Below, in pieces: positions 45,600-57,479 of a stretch of DNA of 64,000 nucleotides. The DNA is from Nymphaea colorata. Taxonomy: Eukaryota; Streptophyta; Magnoliopsida; Nymphaeales; Nymphaeaceae. The notes under the pieces were generated by a model that ran no database searches, was not told the origin of the DNA, and saw only the letters and a program-made list of their open reading frames with translations. The position numbers and the translations under genes are program-made. The number at the start of each line of letters is the position of its first letter. Positions within the stretch are counted from its first letter, which is position 1. The stretch covers positions 21,137,002 to 21,201,001 of the forward strand of contig NC_045148.1 of NCBI RefSeq assembly GCF_008831285.2, in the 5' to 3' direction.

Positions 45600-46532
45600 T
45601 GGCCAAGCACTTGGTCGTGGCTACTGAGGTGGGAAAGATGCGACAATTCTGGTTGCAGGATGAACTTCTAATTTCAAAGGGCAAAGGTGTGTTCGTGCCT
45701 AGATGGGGAAACCTTTGCAAGAGTTGCTGAAGGAATGTCATGACTCATTATGGGCAGGTCGTCCTGGCTAGGAGCGGACATTGGTGCTCCTTGAAAGTGG
45801 CTACTATTGGCTACAAATGAGAGATGACGTTGAGGCATACGTAAATACTTGCTTGATTTGCCAACAGGATAAGGGAACAAATTAGAATACTACCGGCCTC
45901 TTGGAGTCTCTGCCTATTCCAGAACATCCATGGGAATGCCTTTCTATGAACTTCATCGTCAGCTTACCCAAAGTTGACGGCTTCAGCTCCATCCTCATGG
46001 TTGTGGATGGATTCTCACAATATGTGACCTTCATCCTAGCCTCTAAGGAATGTCCCACGGATAAGACAATAGAGTTATTTGTGAAGCACATAGTGAAACA
46101 TTGGGAGGTGCCGAAAAGCATCGTAAGTGATTGTGACCCACTTCACAGGAACGTTTTAGCTGATGTATTTCGTTTGTTGGGTTCAGATTTATTATTCTCA
46201 ACAAGTTTCCATCTGCAAACTGACGGCCAAACTGAATGGATCAATGACTTATTGGAAACATACCTTCAACACTATGTCAACGCAAATCAAAAGAATTGGG
46301 TGAAGTTATTTGATGTAGCCCAATTTTTTTACAATTTCGAGATAGCCACTAGACAACAACCATTGATGTGCCATACCCTTGCAACTCAAGAGAAGGGACG
46401 GCCTACTTTCGCCTACCAGTTTGTCTGCAACTAGCAGGAGCAGACGGAGTTGGCTAATGCGTTCTTACATAAGGCCACCAAAAATATGAAGAAATTAGCA
46501 GATCGGACTCGAAGGCCAATGGAATTCTGAGT
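45600..46532 (+). pseudogene. Chromovirus-type gypsy integrase fragment
   Basis: The upstream part has the zinc region (ECHDS, CLICQQDK) with stops. The 177-codon frame 45901-46434 carries the core: PEHPWECLSMNFIVSLPK, VVDGFSQY, IVSDCDP and QTDGQTEWIND. The first catalytic aspartate (usually MDFI) is Asn here; the second Asp and the Glu are present. It continues as ELANAFLHKATKNMKKLADR with a stop at 46432. Similarity ends at about 46532, exactly where the right arm begins. No RT or LTR of this element is visible. The full enzyme would insert element DNA; this copy is a fragment with an altered active site. Confidence 0.87.
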
Positions 46533-47177
46533 TAGATGAGCACCAGAATCCGAATGTTTAACTTTCCATTGCTTTTAGGGTCTCTACACTTCAGTAAGTT
46601 AAAAAGATACAGAAGGTTGCATGACAAGATACAATAAACTATTATAACAATTGTTATATACTTACACTTGAGATGGCCCCTCACCCTATGCCATGGCCTT
46701 TCTTTGGCTCCTTCTTGCTTGACACATCGATACCTTAGGCCACCTCTATTGCCTTGTGATCTACCTTGCTAACTAGTGTCCTCTTTGCCTCTTTGCTGCG
46801 GAATCGAGATACTAATTTTTGTTGACTCTCATTTCTTTTATTGCTTGCTTGTTACCACTTGGCCTTCTCTCCCCCACACACTCCCCTCTCCCCACAGCAG
46901 CTTTTTCTCCTTTCTCCTTCACCTTCAGTCAATAGTGGTTGGCAATTTACTTGGCAGGATTAAGAAGAGCACAATAATAGTATGTTCAAGAACATATCAG
47001 TGAGTGTTGCTTCAATTGGATGCATCATGAAGGTAGATGTTCACCTTGCTCTTTGCATTGGCCACGGAATGACTTCTGCCAAGAGGGGGTTGAGGGTCTG
47101 CCCTATCACCAAGCCCATTTTCTTTCATCAAACATGAGAACACTCATCCTAGAAACTTCATTCCATAACATCACACC

Positions 47178-47366
47178 CAAGGGTGGCAGGAAGGGGGGCA
47201 GGCAGGGAGCCTTGCCCCACCCTCCCCTCAGATTTTAAAACTTTTAAAAAATTTTATGTAATCTAAAAAATTTTAGTTTAATATATATAAAAATTTTGAA
47301 AATTTCTATTTTTGTATTTCTGCGTTAAAATTTTGAAACTATAATTTGCCCCTGGTACGGCCCCTG
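47178..47366. mobile_element. hAT-like MITE, right-arm copy
   Basis: Counterpart of 39831-40032: ends CAAGGGTGG and CCCCTG, flanks ATCACACC (47170-47177) and ATCATACA (47367-47374). Both flanks match the left arm's duplicated target in reverse complement with one change each. Confidence 0.78.
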
Positions 47367-47384
47367 ATCATACATGCTCATAAC

Positions 47385-48680
47385 TAGAATGGGGACAACG
47401 GTTCCATTCCAGTGATTCCTCAAAACAATTTTCTAGAAACAAGTTACCAGTTAAAGGTTTCTATATGATCAAACTATACATAAAAGACAAATCTATACAG
47501 GTAAAATTATTCAATGGTATAGACTTGTAATCAACACCACCCTTTTAAGTATCAACTGTGCGCATTCTTGCCCTTTCACTTTCGCTTCTCATGCTCTATG
47601 TTTGTGACTTTATCGACCGTGTTTTTTCCTCTCTCATTTGTCTCCATCGGATTCCTACGTTGCCATCTAAGAAACAAGAAGGGGCAGAGTCAGGAATTTT
47701 TCTTGAGGGACCAAATTATAGTTTTAAAACAACAGCGAAAATATAATTTTTAAAACTTTTACATCACGTTAATTTTGTAACATTTTTTTACATGTGAATT
47801 TTCATTTTTATTTTTATTTCTTTTAAGGTCTAGATACCCGCTATTGGAGATACAAAAATTGGGGAGGATAAGTTCACCTTGGACTCACAGGAAATTCAGC
47901 TATCCTTTGCTTCGAGTTTCGAACAAGTGAACCTGGGGGAAGAATCCAATGGAAATTTGAAGATATTCTTTGCGTCGACTTCCACTGGATTTTTTTTTTT
48001 GGCTGCCCTCCTTTATTTCCTTCTTCAATCATCTTGAGACTCTTCATTTCTTTGCCGTCTTGTTCCTTGATTCAATTCTCATGCAGAATTTCTTGGAATA
48101 ATGTTTTGCATTTCTTTCATAAATTTCTATTTCTGTATTTCTTCACTCCTATCAATAGGTGATTGCAATCAGATTTGGTGTTCTTTTTCCTAGTTGCAAT
48201 TGATTTTTACTGCGACCTCCTGAGTTTAAATTGATTGATGATTACAATAGGAAGAAACAGAGCTGATCGAGACAGAGGCGATGCATGAAAGCAACTATGT
48301 TCTTCCTCCGTTCTTCCCGGTCCCAATGTTGAAAAGCAAAATTTAAAATTAGTATATAAATTCTAGAGATCACAATGCATAAAAGATTGATGAGTTAAAA
48401 AACCATTATTTTACTTCTGAAAAAATGTTTAAAAAATGGGACTTTTTTTAACAACAAAAATTGGGTTGAACATACCTCTTAGCTTATTGTTCGCACCCCA
48501 CTTCGCTCGGTGTGGGCTGGGAAGTTTGCATGTGAAGCAGGAAAAATCAAGTTTTGATTGAAAATTGATTTTAAGAGAAAGGGACCCGTCCCTACCACCA
48601 TTAACAAGGGCAATTGATCCAAGGTCTGAGTTTTCTCAAGCTTGACAAGTTTTTTTTTTCTTCTACATGCAAGTGTGGGG
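47385..48680. other. Right-arm DNA without genes
   Basis: Mirrors 38480-39830. It contains an AAGGGGCAGAGTCAGG-type element end at 47681 and poly-T tracts. No coding is recognised. Confidence 0.45.
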
Positions 48681-48689
48681 ATTTGATTT

Positions 48690-50215
48690 CAGACTTTTAG
48701 AGTTCATTTTAAACAAAGAGTTGGATTTGATTCAGAATAATTCTGTATTTCAAAAATTTTCAAGATTGAAAGATCATTCTTGGAATAGAATTTTTGAATT
48801 AATAATGGATTTTAGCAATTGAAATTTGATTTGGTCCCAAAAATTGGAATTTAGAATTGGAAATTGAGAATTGAAATATTGGATTTTGAATTGAATTGGG
48901 TATTGGACAATTAACGCTTTGTTTTTGAAACTAGGATCCTGGAATTGAAAATTGAAAGTTTGAGCTAAACTTTAGAATTTCAAAGATATTTTGGACTTGG
49001 GGATTTGAAATTTAACTTGAAAACTCTTGGAAGCCTTGGAACTGGAATTCAGTTTTGAAGCCAAAATTGAATGTGGAAAAAATGGATTGGATAGTTGAAG
49101 GCTAGTTGAAATTTTTGAGAATCGAATCTTTGAGATTGAAATTTTGGGTTTGGAATGGGTGGAACCTGATCGATTTCCTTGAAAACAACTTTGCATTTAA
49201 GATTTTGATATTTGAATATAGTTTTGGCATTTTGAGAGATTTGACATTATTTGGTTGGTTTTGATACTGAAATGAGATTAGAAATTTGGAAATTGGGTGT
49301 CCAAGTCTAGTTTTATGATAATTTTCTTGATTGGAAAATTTTGAATTTTGAATTTTTTTTTTTGGAATTTTCTCAAGGTTATGATATTTTGCTTTAGAAA
49401 TTTTTGGATTTGAAAATCAGTTTGATTTTGAAAAAAATATGGAATCATTTTGAAATTGATATTGAATGTTTGGGTTTTATAATCATGTTGAAAATTTTGT
49501 GCTTCTGCATCAAACAAAGCGAGGTGCTCAAGTTTTTGTCACAATACGACTTAATCATGGAAGCAACTCTGACTTGATTCACTTAGATTTTAGTGAATAT
49601 GAGTGGGTGCATTCATGAAGTGAGTGCATGTATGCATGAAATAAACTGCATGTACATTTATGCTTCGCTCTATTTCTCTCCATGCATAATTAAATTTGAT
49701 CTCACATAGACATAGGTCCATCTTGGAGGTAGAAAATATAAGACGTTCCCCAAGCCCCAACTTGATGTGGAGGACATGAGGTTAGGTTTTAACATTTTAG
49801 TTTTGAAATAGGATTTCAAAAATTCATTGATAAGCTGATTTCAACACATTTACTAGATCGTAGGCAAAAGGAATTAATTTGTATGAAAATTTGGAGGATT
49901 TGAGCTTTGACAAATTTTCTCTTTGGGTAGCAATATCACTTTTGCGAAGTCCTTTAGAAAGAAACGTTTGAAGAAATGATTCTTGAATTTTGATTTTGGA
50001 AATAGCGTGATATATATAGTTTTGGAAAATAGCATGATTTTGGAGATGATTGGATTTTTGGAAATAAGTATTCCCAAATGGGTTTTGTAAAAAATTGAAT
50101 TTCTTTGGTGGTTTCGAACTTGATCAAAGTCTAAGGATTTCTTTTTCAAACCCAACAAGATTAGAAATTTTCATTAATTGCTGATTTTCAAAATCACTTG
50201 GATTTCTGAAAATTT
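48690..50215. repeat. C-poor strand-asymmetric degenerate DNA, right arm
   Basis: Mirror of 37140-38480: the plus strand is built of A, G and T (TTTTGGATTTG, GAAATTTTGG). The asymmetry is kept after inversion, so it is a property of the sequence and not of its orientation in the chromosome. Confidence 0.7.
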
Positions 50216-50841
50216 CACAAACAAATGGGTTAAAACGGGCTCATTGCAATTGATATATTCCATTTACAATATAAACCACACTCATAAATTGAGTGGATCA
50301 GATTCTTGGTGGAATCAATCTGATGTGATAATGAAGTCTGATTCGTTGCTCGTCCAAGGAATAAGGAAACCATTCAGGCTTCACTCGTCTTTTTTTTTTT
50401 CTTTGCATACATCATTAAAATATTCAATCACATAGACAATGAACAACATTTTCTTCCAAGCCATAGTGGTCTTCTCTTTCCAATTTTGCACAGGTTGGAG
50501 GACTCTTTGAAAATTAGATTTTTTTTTATGGAATAAACTCAGCTTGAACACTCTATTTCCCAATTTTTAAAAATAGAAAATTTAGTTTGGATTACTTGTG
50601 AGAATCATGATGCACATATGCTTTTAATATGAATATTATCGTGGTGACCCATCGGACTGCTTTTAAATCATGCAGGGTGAACAGGGGAGAACAGGGGAGG
50701 CCAGGCTGGGCTTGACTTGAAGGTAGGGAGTAGTTGGACGCCAAGCAAATGATGCCTTGGGCATGGGTTGTTTTGAGCAGGGGTTGCCTTGGGCAGGGGA
50801 CTGCCTTGAGCTGAGGACTCCTTGGGCAAGAGTTCAACTAT

Positions 50842-53800
50842 CACTACAAAAAACCTAAGCATTACTGGCGGCCACAAAATGTCGGTGAAAATAGAATGCA
50901 TGTCAGTAATGGTTTAACCGACATTTCATTCTTTTGTTGGTAAAGGGAATGTCGGTAAAAGTCATCATCGATACATTGGACAAAGCATAAGTGTATGGTA
51001 TCACCAGCGCGACCTAAACATAGGTAACCATTGACTACTAACGACATCCTCTCGCATCGATAATAATATATTATTTTCAACATGCTAGTGACCTTCGGTA
51101 AAAACACTACCAGCAGTGAGACAGTCCATTGGTAAAATATAACTTTTCACTCATTTAAACAATTCGGTAAAAACACTGATGGGTGGCTAAAAAGGCTAAG
51201 GACGGGAAACATTCAAACATCCAAAAAAACATTCATTTGACAACTAATCAAAATAATATTCTATGAATAAATATATGTGTACCTGAATTTGACATGGTCT
51301 AAATTTGATGCCAAAATTCAGCCACAATGCTCTGGAATCCGTTGATGACAAAAATTAGGATAAAATTGAGGGTTTTGTAGACATTTGTGTAATTAATATA
51401 TCAAATTGAATGTACTAAGATCAACAAACATTTTTCTAAAATTTCACGTTGGCTTACATCCTAAGCCGACTCAAGCAAAGGAAGCCTACACAGCCTGACG
51501 ATTAAGCCATTCCAAGAGCACTACTATGTGTTTACGGCAGCTGTACAAACAACTCAAATTGTGTTGCTTCCATTGGCTGGTTGCCACATCCATGCCAAAG
51601 CAGTCCTTTGCAACAAGCATCTCTCAGCAGCCCGCACCTTGGCTTAACAGTGACCTTAACCGGTACATTTATAGACATGCCACCCGTGAAGCCTCAGCAT
51701 GGCTTGCAGTGACAATCATGGAAAGCCATTCCATGATCCACCATGGCCGAAGTATAAACAAGAACACTTGCAAAGTTATCTATGGACACAGTCATCATCT
51801 CTTGGCTATGAGGGAACCTTTTATAGGCGAATGACAAGCTCAGCAGTCTGCTGTCACCTAGAAGGGGCAGAGGGGCCTTAGACCGCACTCAAAAAAAAAA
51901 AAATGCTTGTAAATATTAGAAAATTTCACTTGTCCTATATAAAAATTTTAAAAAATGATATTTCGGTCTCTGTCAAAATTTAGAAACTTTAATTCAGCTC
52001 TCCTCATGAACGTTAATTTTACAACATAAAGATTCCTCATACAATCATGTCAAGAGCTGAGGATTGCGGCACCTGGAGTTCAAAAGCCAACATTTTTGCT
52101 GCAGCAGAAACTTGTTTAAATTTTTTTAAAAAAAATTGAAAAGTCTGAACAGTTTTAATCGAATATGAAGATATCGCCAAAAGATGCTGGTAGAAGTGAA
52201 TTTGGCTTTCTTGAGAATCTTCATTGTTTCGAGTTTGTTGACACAAAGTAACTAGCTCATATATATAATAAAATCATTGGCTGGCGGGTTTGTATGTATG
52301 TTATCTCTTTTGCAACGGTATCTGGCGAGTATGGGAAGAGAGATACTGACAAGGATTTAGCTGAGAATGGTAAGCCTCAGGCCGAACCTCCCGTAGCACT
52401 GTTTCTAAAATTGAAAGCCATGAAGTTTTGGAATGAAGTGGACAAGTTTTTGTCAGCTTCCTATGGAATAACCAAAGCTAAAGGTTTATATATATATATA
52501 TATATATCGATATACATATATATATATATATATAATTAATGACTCCACCATCTAACCAAGGTCATTCTTTGAAAATAGATAAGGATTGAGAGAAAAACAA
52601 AAAGAAAAATGTGTTAACTAAAAAATGCTCATCATTTTTTTTTCTTTGTTTTTCTTTTAATTGTCTTTCATGTTAGATTCAATAGTTTTACTTAAGTGCC
52701 TGCGTGACTCTGAAAGCCAGAGTCACCATGACCTTACATGTTGGCAGCTTCAACCACCACTAGCAAGCATACGAGATTGAAGCAATGGTCAAAGCCCCGT
52801 CTGAGCATCCTTCATGTGTCTTCACGCCTCCCTCTAGTCAAGGCAATCACTACTTGCCGACTGGCATGATATTCGGCAACCTCATGATATTGGCAGGCCT
52901 TCTACAATGGATTATGCAAGAAGACGTGCACTAGTAGGTTGCCCACTCGTTGGGTTTGAGAAGAAGGCCCATTTTAAGGGGAATGGATTGATGTCGTCCC
53001 GGCTTCACCTGCATCTATTTATCTACCCTTGAACCGGCTGCAACCTGCCACACTTGACAAGAGCCATCATGGGCGATTTCAAGGAGGCTGTCTCATGGTC
53101 CAGACCTCAGTATGGGCCTACACCCTTCTCAAACCTTGCCTGCATCCACTTATTCTAGCATGTCCGTCTGCCTCACGAAGAAGTTAACCCAGCAGCTCTA
53201 GCAGCCAAGAATGAACCGGCCATGCCAGCCCAATGCCCAACTCTAGCAACAAGGCTTGGAGAGTAAAGCAGGGAAGGACATTTTGGTAATTTATTAAAAA
53301 TAAATGTCTTATATAGTCTTTTAAATTTTTTCTATTTTCAATTTTGTCTTTACAAAAAGTTTTCTTTTTCTATGTGAATTAAGGGTATTTTAGTCCTTAG
53401 TCATACTGACGCACGAAAATTCATGCACCAGATTGGCAAGGCATGCAATAGGTAGCATATAAGGCTCGGTTGAAATGTTTTTGTTGTTTCCTATATTTAA
53501 TGACTAGATCATTTGCCTATGACCGCTAAATATAACGATAGAAGGGAATGTCCAAACAAAGCATAAGATAGCTGGACGAATATAGTGGTGAAGGTCTTGC
53601 CACCCAGTGGGTTCTTCAGCCTTCTCTTTTAAGCCATGTTTAGATGGAGGGAAACTTAAGGAAATGTTTAGTGGATGGAAGGAACAAGAAAGGAAAGGAA
53701 TTGAAAGAAAATTGGTACGGAAAGGAAAGAAAATGAGAAGAAAAGTAAAAAAGATTATTATAAAAGCTTGTTTGCATATAAAAGAAAGGAAAAGAGATAT

Positions 53801-54621
53801 ATTTTATATTAATATGCATGCCATTTCCTGTAACATATTTTACTTCTTCTATGCAGGTTTGCCAACACCTCCTGATTTCTGCCATTGATACGTATAGAGG
53901 AAATTTGAAGTCTAGAGTATTGGACTTGTTCTCATGTTTTGAATATCATGTATAAATACCATTAGAATATCTAAGATGGACTTCATGTATCAAAAACCAT
54001 GTTAGACTTATTCATACCTATATACTTGTTATTAAAGATAATATCATTCATTTGTATGTTGATCAATAATATGTTCTGTATAATACATTGATTGCATCTT
54101 TGTTCTGTTATTGATATCGGGCAAGGCTTTTTTGTATTCCTATTTTTCAGGTTGTACATAATATAGTATAATATGAAACATATTATAAATTTTTACTGAC
54201 AGGTATCTCACATCAGTAAAAACGCAATTTAGCATCCATAAAATAGCTATTACTGACAGGAAGTGATAATCAATATTAAATATAAATTCTTCTGACGGGT
54301 ATTTCCTTTAGTAAAAAGTGCATTGACGGTAGCCAGTTGTTAGTATATCTGGTGGACTTTAATAATGGCTGTGGGTGTGTGTCAGTAAATCCTCAGCAAT
54401 ACATGGTGTTCACGATTGTCAGAATAAGTGTACAACTTATTGACAGATGTAAGCAAGTGTCGTTAAACCCAATGCAATACACTAACAGCAACAGCCGTTA
54501 GTATTCAACGACACAATCTACACTGATGTATGTGCATCCATCAATAAAAATATTCATGGTGGTTTTGACAATTTTAATTGACCTTTTTTGTCATCTCAAT
54601 AATACTTTTGTTTTTTTTGTG
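50842..54621. mobile_element. CACTA-like element, right-arm copy
   Basis: It begins CACTACAAAAAACCTAAGC and ends near TTTTTTTTGTG at 54621 with ACTGACAGG/GTCAGTAAA subterminal repeats at 54195-54500. It is longer than the left copy mainly because of the extra segment 52015-52725. Open pieces at 51526-51834 match 35489-35800 of the left arm. Confidence 0.63.
52015..52725. other. Right-arm-only segment inside the disrupted hAT-like MITE
   Basis: The left arm passes directly from the MITE end at 35268 to the CATGTAAGGCC sequence. The right arm has about 0.7 kb between the corresponding points. It includes (TA)n at 52488-52532. An 81-codon plus-strand frame at 52294-52539 contains LKAMKFWNEVDKFLSASYG and may be an exon fragment; it is unidentified. 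Confidence 0.55.
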
Positions 54622-54629
54622 ATCTAAGG

Positions 54630-56057
54630 CTTTGGATGCCAACAAATTGGATTTGAACCACATGCATCGTTTCATAATGTGCAATTTCCAATGAAAACTG
54701 ACCAGCAGTAGGCTCCCACCTTTTATTAAGAACCGAAAAATTTGGAAACCATACACAAATTATAAATATCCGGTTTATTGGATATGGTCCACGTACTTGA
54801 ATTCGAATTCAAATGTAGAAACATTTCAATCTAACTTTTATATTCATAGTCTGAATTTTATATGAATTTGACTTTTTAATTAGTCTCTATATTCAAATCC
54901 GACTTTTAAATAAACAACTAATCATTCGAACCACAGTAATTGACATTTTAAGAATCGACTTCCAGAATAAATGGATATTGGATAGACATTTATTAAAATT
55001 CAATCTAAATTTAAATCAAATAGAATATTTATCTAAAGCTGAATCTGAATCTCAATACAATCAGATCAACTCATTTGTTCAATTTGAAGCCAATGAGATT
55101 TCTATTCGGATGAGTTTTTTCTTCTAGATCCAACTTTTTGAAGTAGTTGGGTCGCATTCTAGTCAAAATCCAATCCATTGACATCCCTAGATCTCGATAT
55201 GCTCTTCATTTAAGTCGAAGCACTAAATTAATGGCAATTTAGGTCCTGATCTATGGGTTTAGGTGAAGGATCAGACTCGTATGATTCAATGGGGATCGTC
55301 AATTATAGGTAGCGCTTGAACTTGTAGTCACGTTAAATCAACTGTGGAGATTCAGTAGCCAACAAGTGTTCTTAGAGACGGCCAAGAGTGGCCGAGATAG
55401 AAAGTAGTGATGGCAGCCAATAACATGTTAGTTGGTAGGGCTGCACACGAGTCGCGTCGAGTTCGAGTTGGACCGGCTTGAGATTGACTCGAGTCAGAAA
55501 ACTAAAAGCTTGAGCTCAAGCTTAACTCATTTAGCTTGCTTATGCTAAACATGTCCCGTTTTTTTAACTCATTTAGTCAGTACTTCAACTTTCTCTCATT
55601 ATAATCCAACATTCATTATGTAGTCTAACAGAATCAAGTTTAAACGATCAAGCTCTTACATGCATGTATTAATTTTAATTAAATTATATATATTTATAAG
55701 CTTTATTTGCTTTTTCAAAAATAATTCTTTAATATTTTTTACTAATTTGGCTGAAACACTAAAACAACCGATTCAGTACTCCATAATAGGTGGCTCGGCT
55801 GATTTGGTTCCAAAAGCAATCGTGATAACATTGGGTTAAACAGTTTCAGATACATTTATGATGCTCCAAATTGTTTCTTATATCGTACATGTATTACTAA
55901 AATGTCATTAATCATTTTTTGACTTTAACCAAACAATGTTTTTTCGAATGCTGCTTATAACATTATCATGAAAACTTTGATAAAAATAACTGGAATTGAA
56001 ACATGATTCATATTTAGGGATGCCATTATGTTCAATTTGGATTAGATATCCTACCGA
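54630..56057. other. Right-arm DNA, no gene
   Basis: AT-rich DNA mirroring 32300-33300, with about 0.4 kb more near 54770-55160 of ATTCGAATTC-type degenerate sequence ending at a TAGGGATGTCAA-like element end (about 55183). A TAGGGCTGCACACGAGTC end starts at 55437. Confidence 0.45.
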
Positions 56058-56275
56058 ACCGTTTCCAAGAAAAAATTAATATCCGATTAAGTAATCGGAT
56101 CGGATTCAGATTTAAGAAATGATATCTGATCGGATTTGGATATGGATTCAGTTCAACAAATATCAAACCGTTTCCAGAAAAAAATTAATATCTGATTAAG
56201 TAATCGGATCGGATTCAGATTTAAGAAATGACATCCGATCGGATTTGGATATGGATTCAGTTCAACAAATATCCT
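56058..56275. repeat. 109-bp tandem duplication in the right arm
   Basis: ACCGTTTCCA at 56058 and 56167 starts two near-identical copies ending TTCAGTTCAACAAATATC. The left arm has one copy (about 32170-32290). Confidence 0.85.
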
Positions 56276-56899
56276 ACATCCAATGCTTTTACATTTTGAA
56301 AATCGGTTAAATTTGGTTCAGAATTTGGACTAGGATTCAAATTCAGATATGAATTTTAAAATGGGATACAGATAGTGAAATTGGATTTTTGATTTGGATT
56401 CGGATATGACTTTTTCTTGTTTGTATTTGAATCTGAATATTTGGATATCTGATAAATGGATAAGTTAAGAGTATATCCCATTTGAATATGATTCGTTGAC
56501 ATCTTTATTCATATTAGTTTAACGCTTACTAAATATTAGGATGTTCAAATATTGTTTAAAATATTTTTTTGTAAACACACATTGTGATACTAGCCATGTT
56601 AGAAATTGGTTCAAGTTTTCCTTCGTGGCAATGGTTGTTTCACTTACACCATCCACATTTCAGAACAAATTCTTTTATATATTTCGTCACTTAAATGATG
56701 CTCCTTTGCCCCACAAGAAAAAAAAATTGAAAAGTTTGAAAGTAACCAAATGAACAAGCAATGTAATATTCACTTAAATGCACAAAAAGAGGAAAGAGAG
56801 AGAATAACAGATAGGTAAACAAGCGAAGGGCGCAGATGTGATATAAACCTGAAAAGAGGGGCAGCTGTCGATCACTGGACTTTTTTGCTTCATAGCAAG

Positions 56900-57117
56900 T
56901 AGGGCTGCACAACAAGTCAAGCCAGCTAGAGCTCGACTCGAACACGCTCGTCAAAACATGACTCCAACTCTGCATGTTTATAAACGACTCGATTGAGTTA
57001 AATAAATTAGAAGAAACGAGTCATACTTAGCATAACCGAGCTCAATGAGTCGAGGTGGAACTCATGCTTGAGTTTTCTGAGTGGAGCCAATTCGAGCTGG
57101 GCTCGTGTGCAGTCCTA
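56900..57117. mobile_element. hAT-like element, right-arm copy
   Basis: Ends TAGGGCTGCACAA and TGCAGTCCTA. About 150 bp shorter than the left copy 31190-31558. Flanks share GCAAG but the 8-bp duplication is degraded. Confidence 0.68.
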
Positions 57118-57260
57118 GCAAGTCATTGACTCTGGTCACTACTTTCCATCAGTGGAAAATGGGAGTTGAGATAGACAAAAAGAGAAGAGATCTCCCTTTA
57201 TTCTATTTCAGCACTAAAAGGGAAAGTAGCATCACCAACATTCCTTGTAGCGTGCCTTCT

Positions 57261-57312
57261 GCCTCTCTCTCTCTCCCTCAAAAATTTTCTCCTCCCATTT
57301 TCTCTCTCTCCC

Positions 57313-57389
<77 letters not shown>

Positions 57390-57462
57390 ACACGAAAATG
57401 GAAAAAAAGAATGGGAGGAAAAAAAAATTCGCAAACGGAGAGAGAGAGAGAGAGAGAGAGTT
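57261..57462. repeat. Expanded (TC)n and (GA)n pair
   Basis: (TC)n spans about 57318-57388 and (GA)n 57438-57461, the counterpart of the left-arm pair, with the TC side expanded. Confidence 0.88.
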
Positions 57463-57479
57463 CCTTTCTGTTGACGATA

